Origin: Desulfobacterales bacterium
GTDB lineage: Bacteria > Desulfobacterota > Desulfobacteria > Desulfobacterales > C00003060
Reading direction: 5' to 3'
DNA length: 5,643 bases
Assembly: GCA_030613145.1 (NCBI GenBank)
Contig: JAUWMM010000151.1
Coordinates: forward strand, 1 to 5,643
Of the stretch, positions 5,585-5,643 are shown piece by piece. Both the position numbers and the translations under genes were made by a program. The notes beneath the pieces are model-generated. The model worked only from the letters and a program-made list of their open reading frames with translations. It was not told the origin of the DNA and searched no databases. Every line of letters begins with the position of its first letter. Position 1 is the stretch's first letter.

Positions 5585-5643
5585 ATGGTAGACTATTCAC
5601 TTGAAAAGGAAGTGGCGAGGCTATTAATTTCTTTGAAAATGAC
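5585..5643 (+). CDS. Start of a further gene, possibly CinA-like, partial
   Basis: An ATG frame (MVDYSLEKEVARLLISLKM) runs off the window. The charged, helix-like start resembles the N-terminus of CinA C-terminal (nicotinamide-nucleotide amidase) proteins, and cinA often follows pgpA, but the diagnostic AESCTGG motif would lie beyond the edge. No Shine-Dalgarno is seen, and the frame is also open upstream into the MITE. This is a weak call based on position. Confidence 0.35.
   Translation, partial: MVDYSLEKEVARLLISLKM

Noticed and set aside
1..5643. CRISPR array or selenoprotein gene with in-frame UGA
   Set aside because: No regularly spaced repeats were found. None of the identified genes needs UGA read-through, and no hairpin after a UGA inside a conserved frame was recognised.

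Overview
The window looks like a chromosomal segment of an anaerobic, moderate-GC Gram-negative bacterium, probably a Desulfobacterota (deltaproteobacterial) lineage. This is an inference from the selenocysteine tRNA, the LarC / PgpA gene pair and intergenic repeats of a style common in such genomes. There is no rRNA gene or other marker to fix the taxon.

Left part (1-1560). The window opens inside the 3' end of a GHKL-type ATPase gene (anti-sigma/RsbW-like). Next, on the minus strand, comes a complete toxin-antitoxin operon, higB then higA, with a near-consensus promoter that carries a palindromic candidate operator. Its GTG start is so close to the predicted transcription start that the toxin message may be almost leaderless. 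About 450 bp away on the same strand lies selC, the UGA-decoding tRNA-Sec (anticodon TCA), with its own promoter.

Middle part (1560-3526). About 460 bp without a gene hold a chain of inverted repeats, including a perfect 15-bp-stem hairpin, an 11-bp pair 73 bp apart and a 14-bp pair 43 bp apart. A complete PepT-like M20 metallopeptidase gene follows, then about 350 bp with no recognisable gene.

Right part (3527-5643). larC (nickel-pincer cofactor synthesis, as one unbroken frame) is followed by pgpA (phosphatidylglycerophosphatase A). A dispersed-type repeat whose ends are inverted copies of each other fills almost all of the larC-pgpA gap. Downstream of pgpA is a 142-bp palindromic element with IS-like terminal inverted repeats and a 5-bp AATAT target duplication, i.e. 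a MITE. The start of a further gene, perhaps cinA-like, runs off the end.

The genes do not form one pathway. The main interest is in the repeat elements placed between ordinary housekeeping genes and in the toxin-antitoxin module downstream of selC. I found no clearly new multi-gene system.
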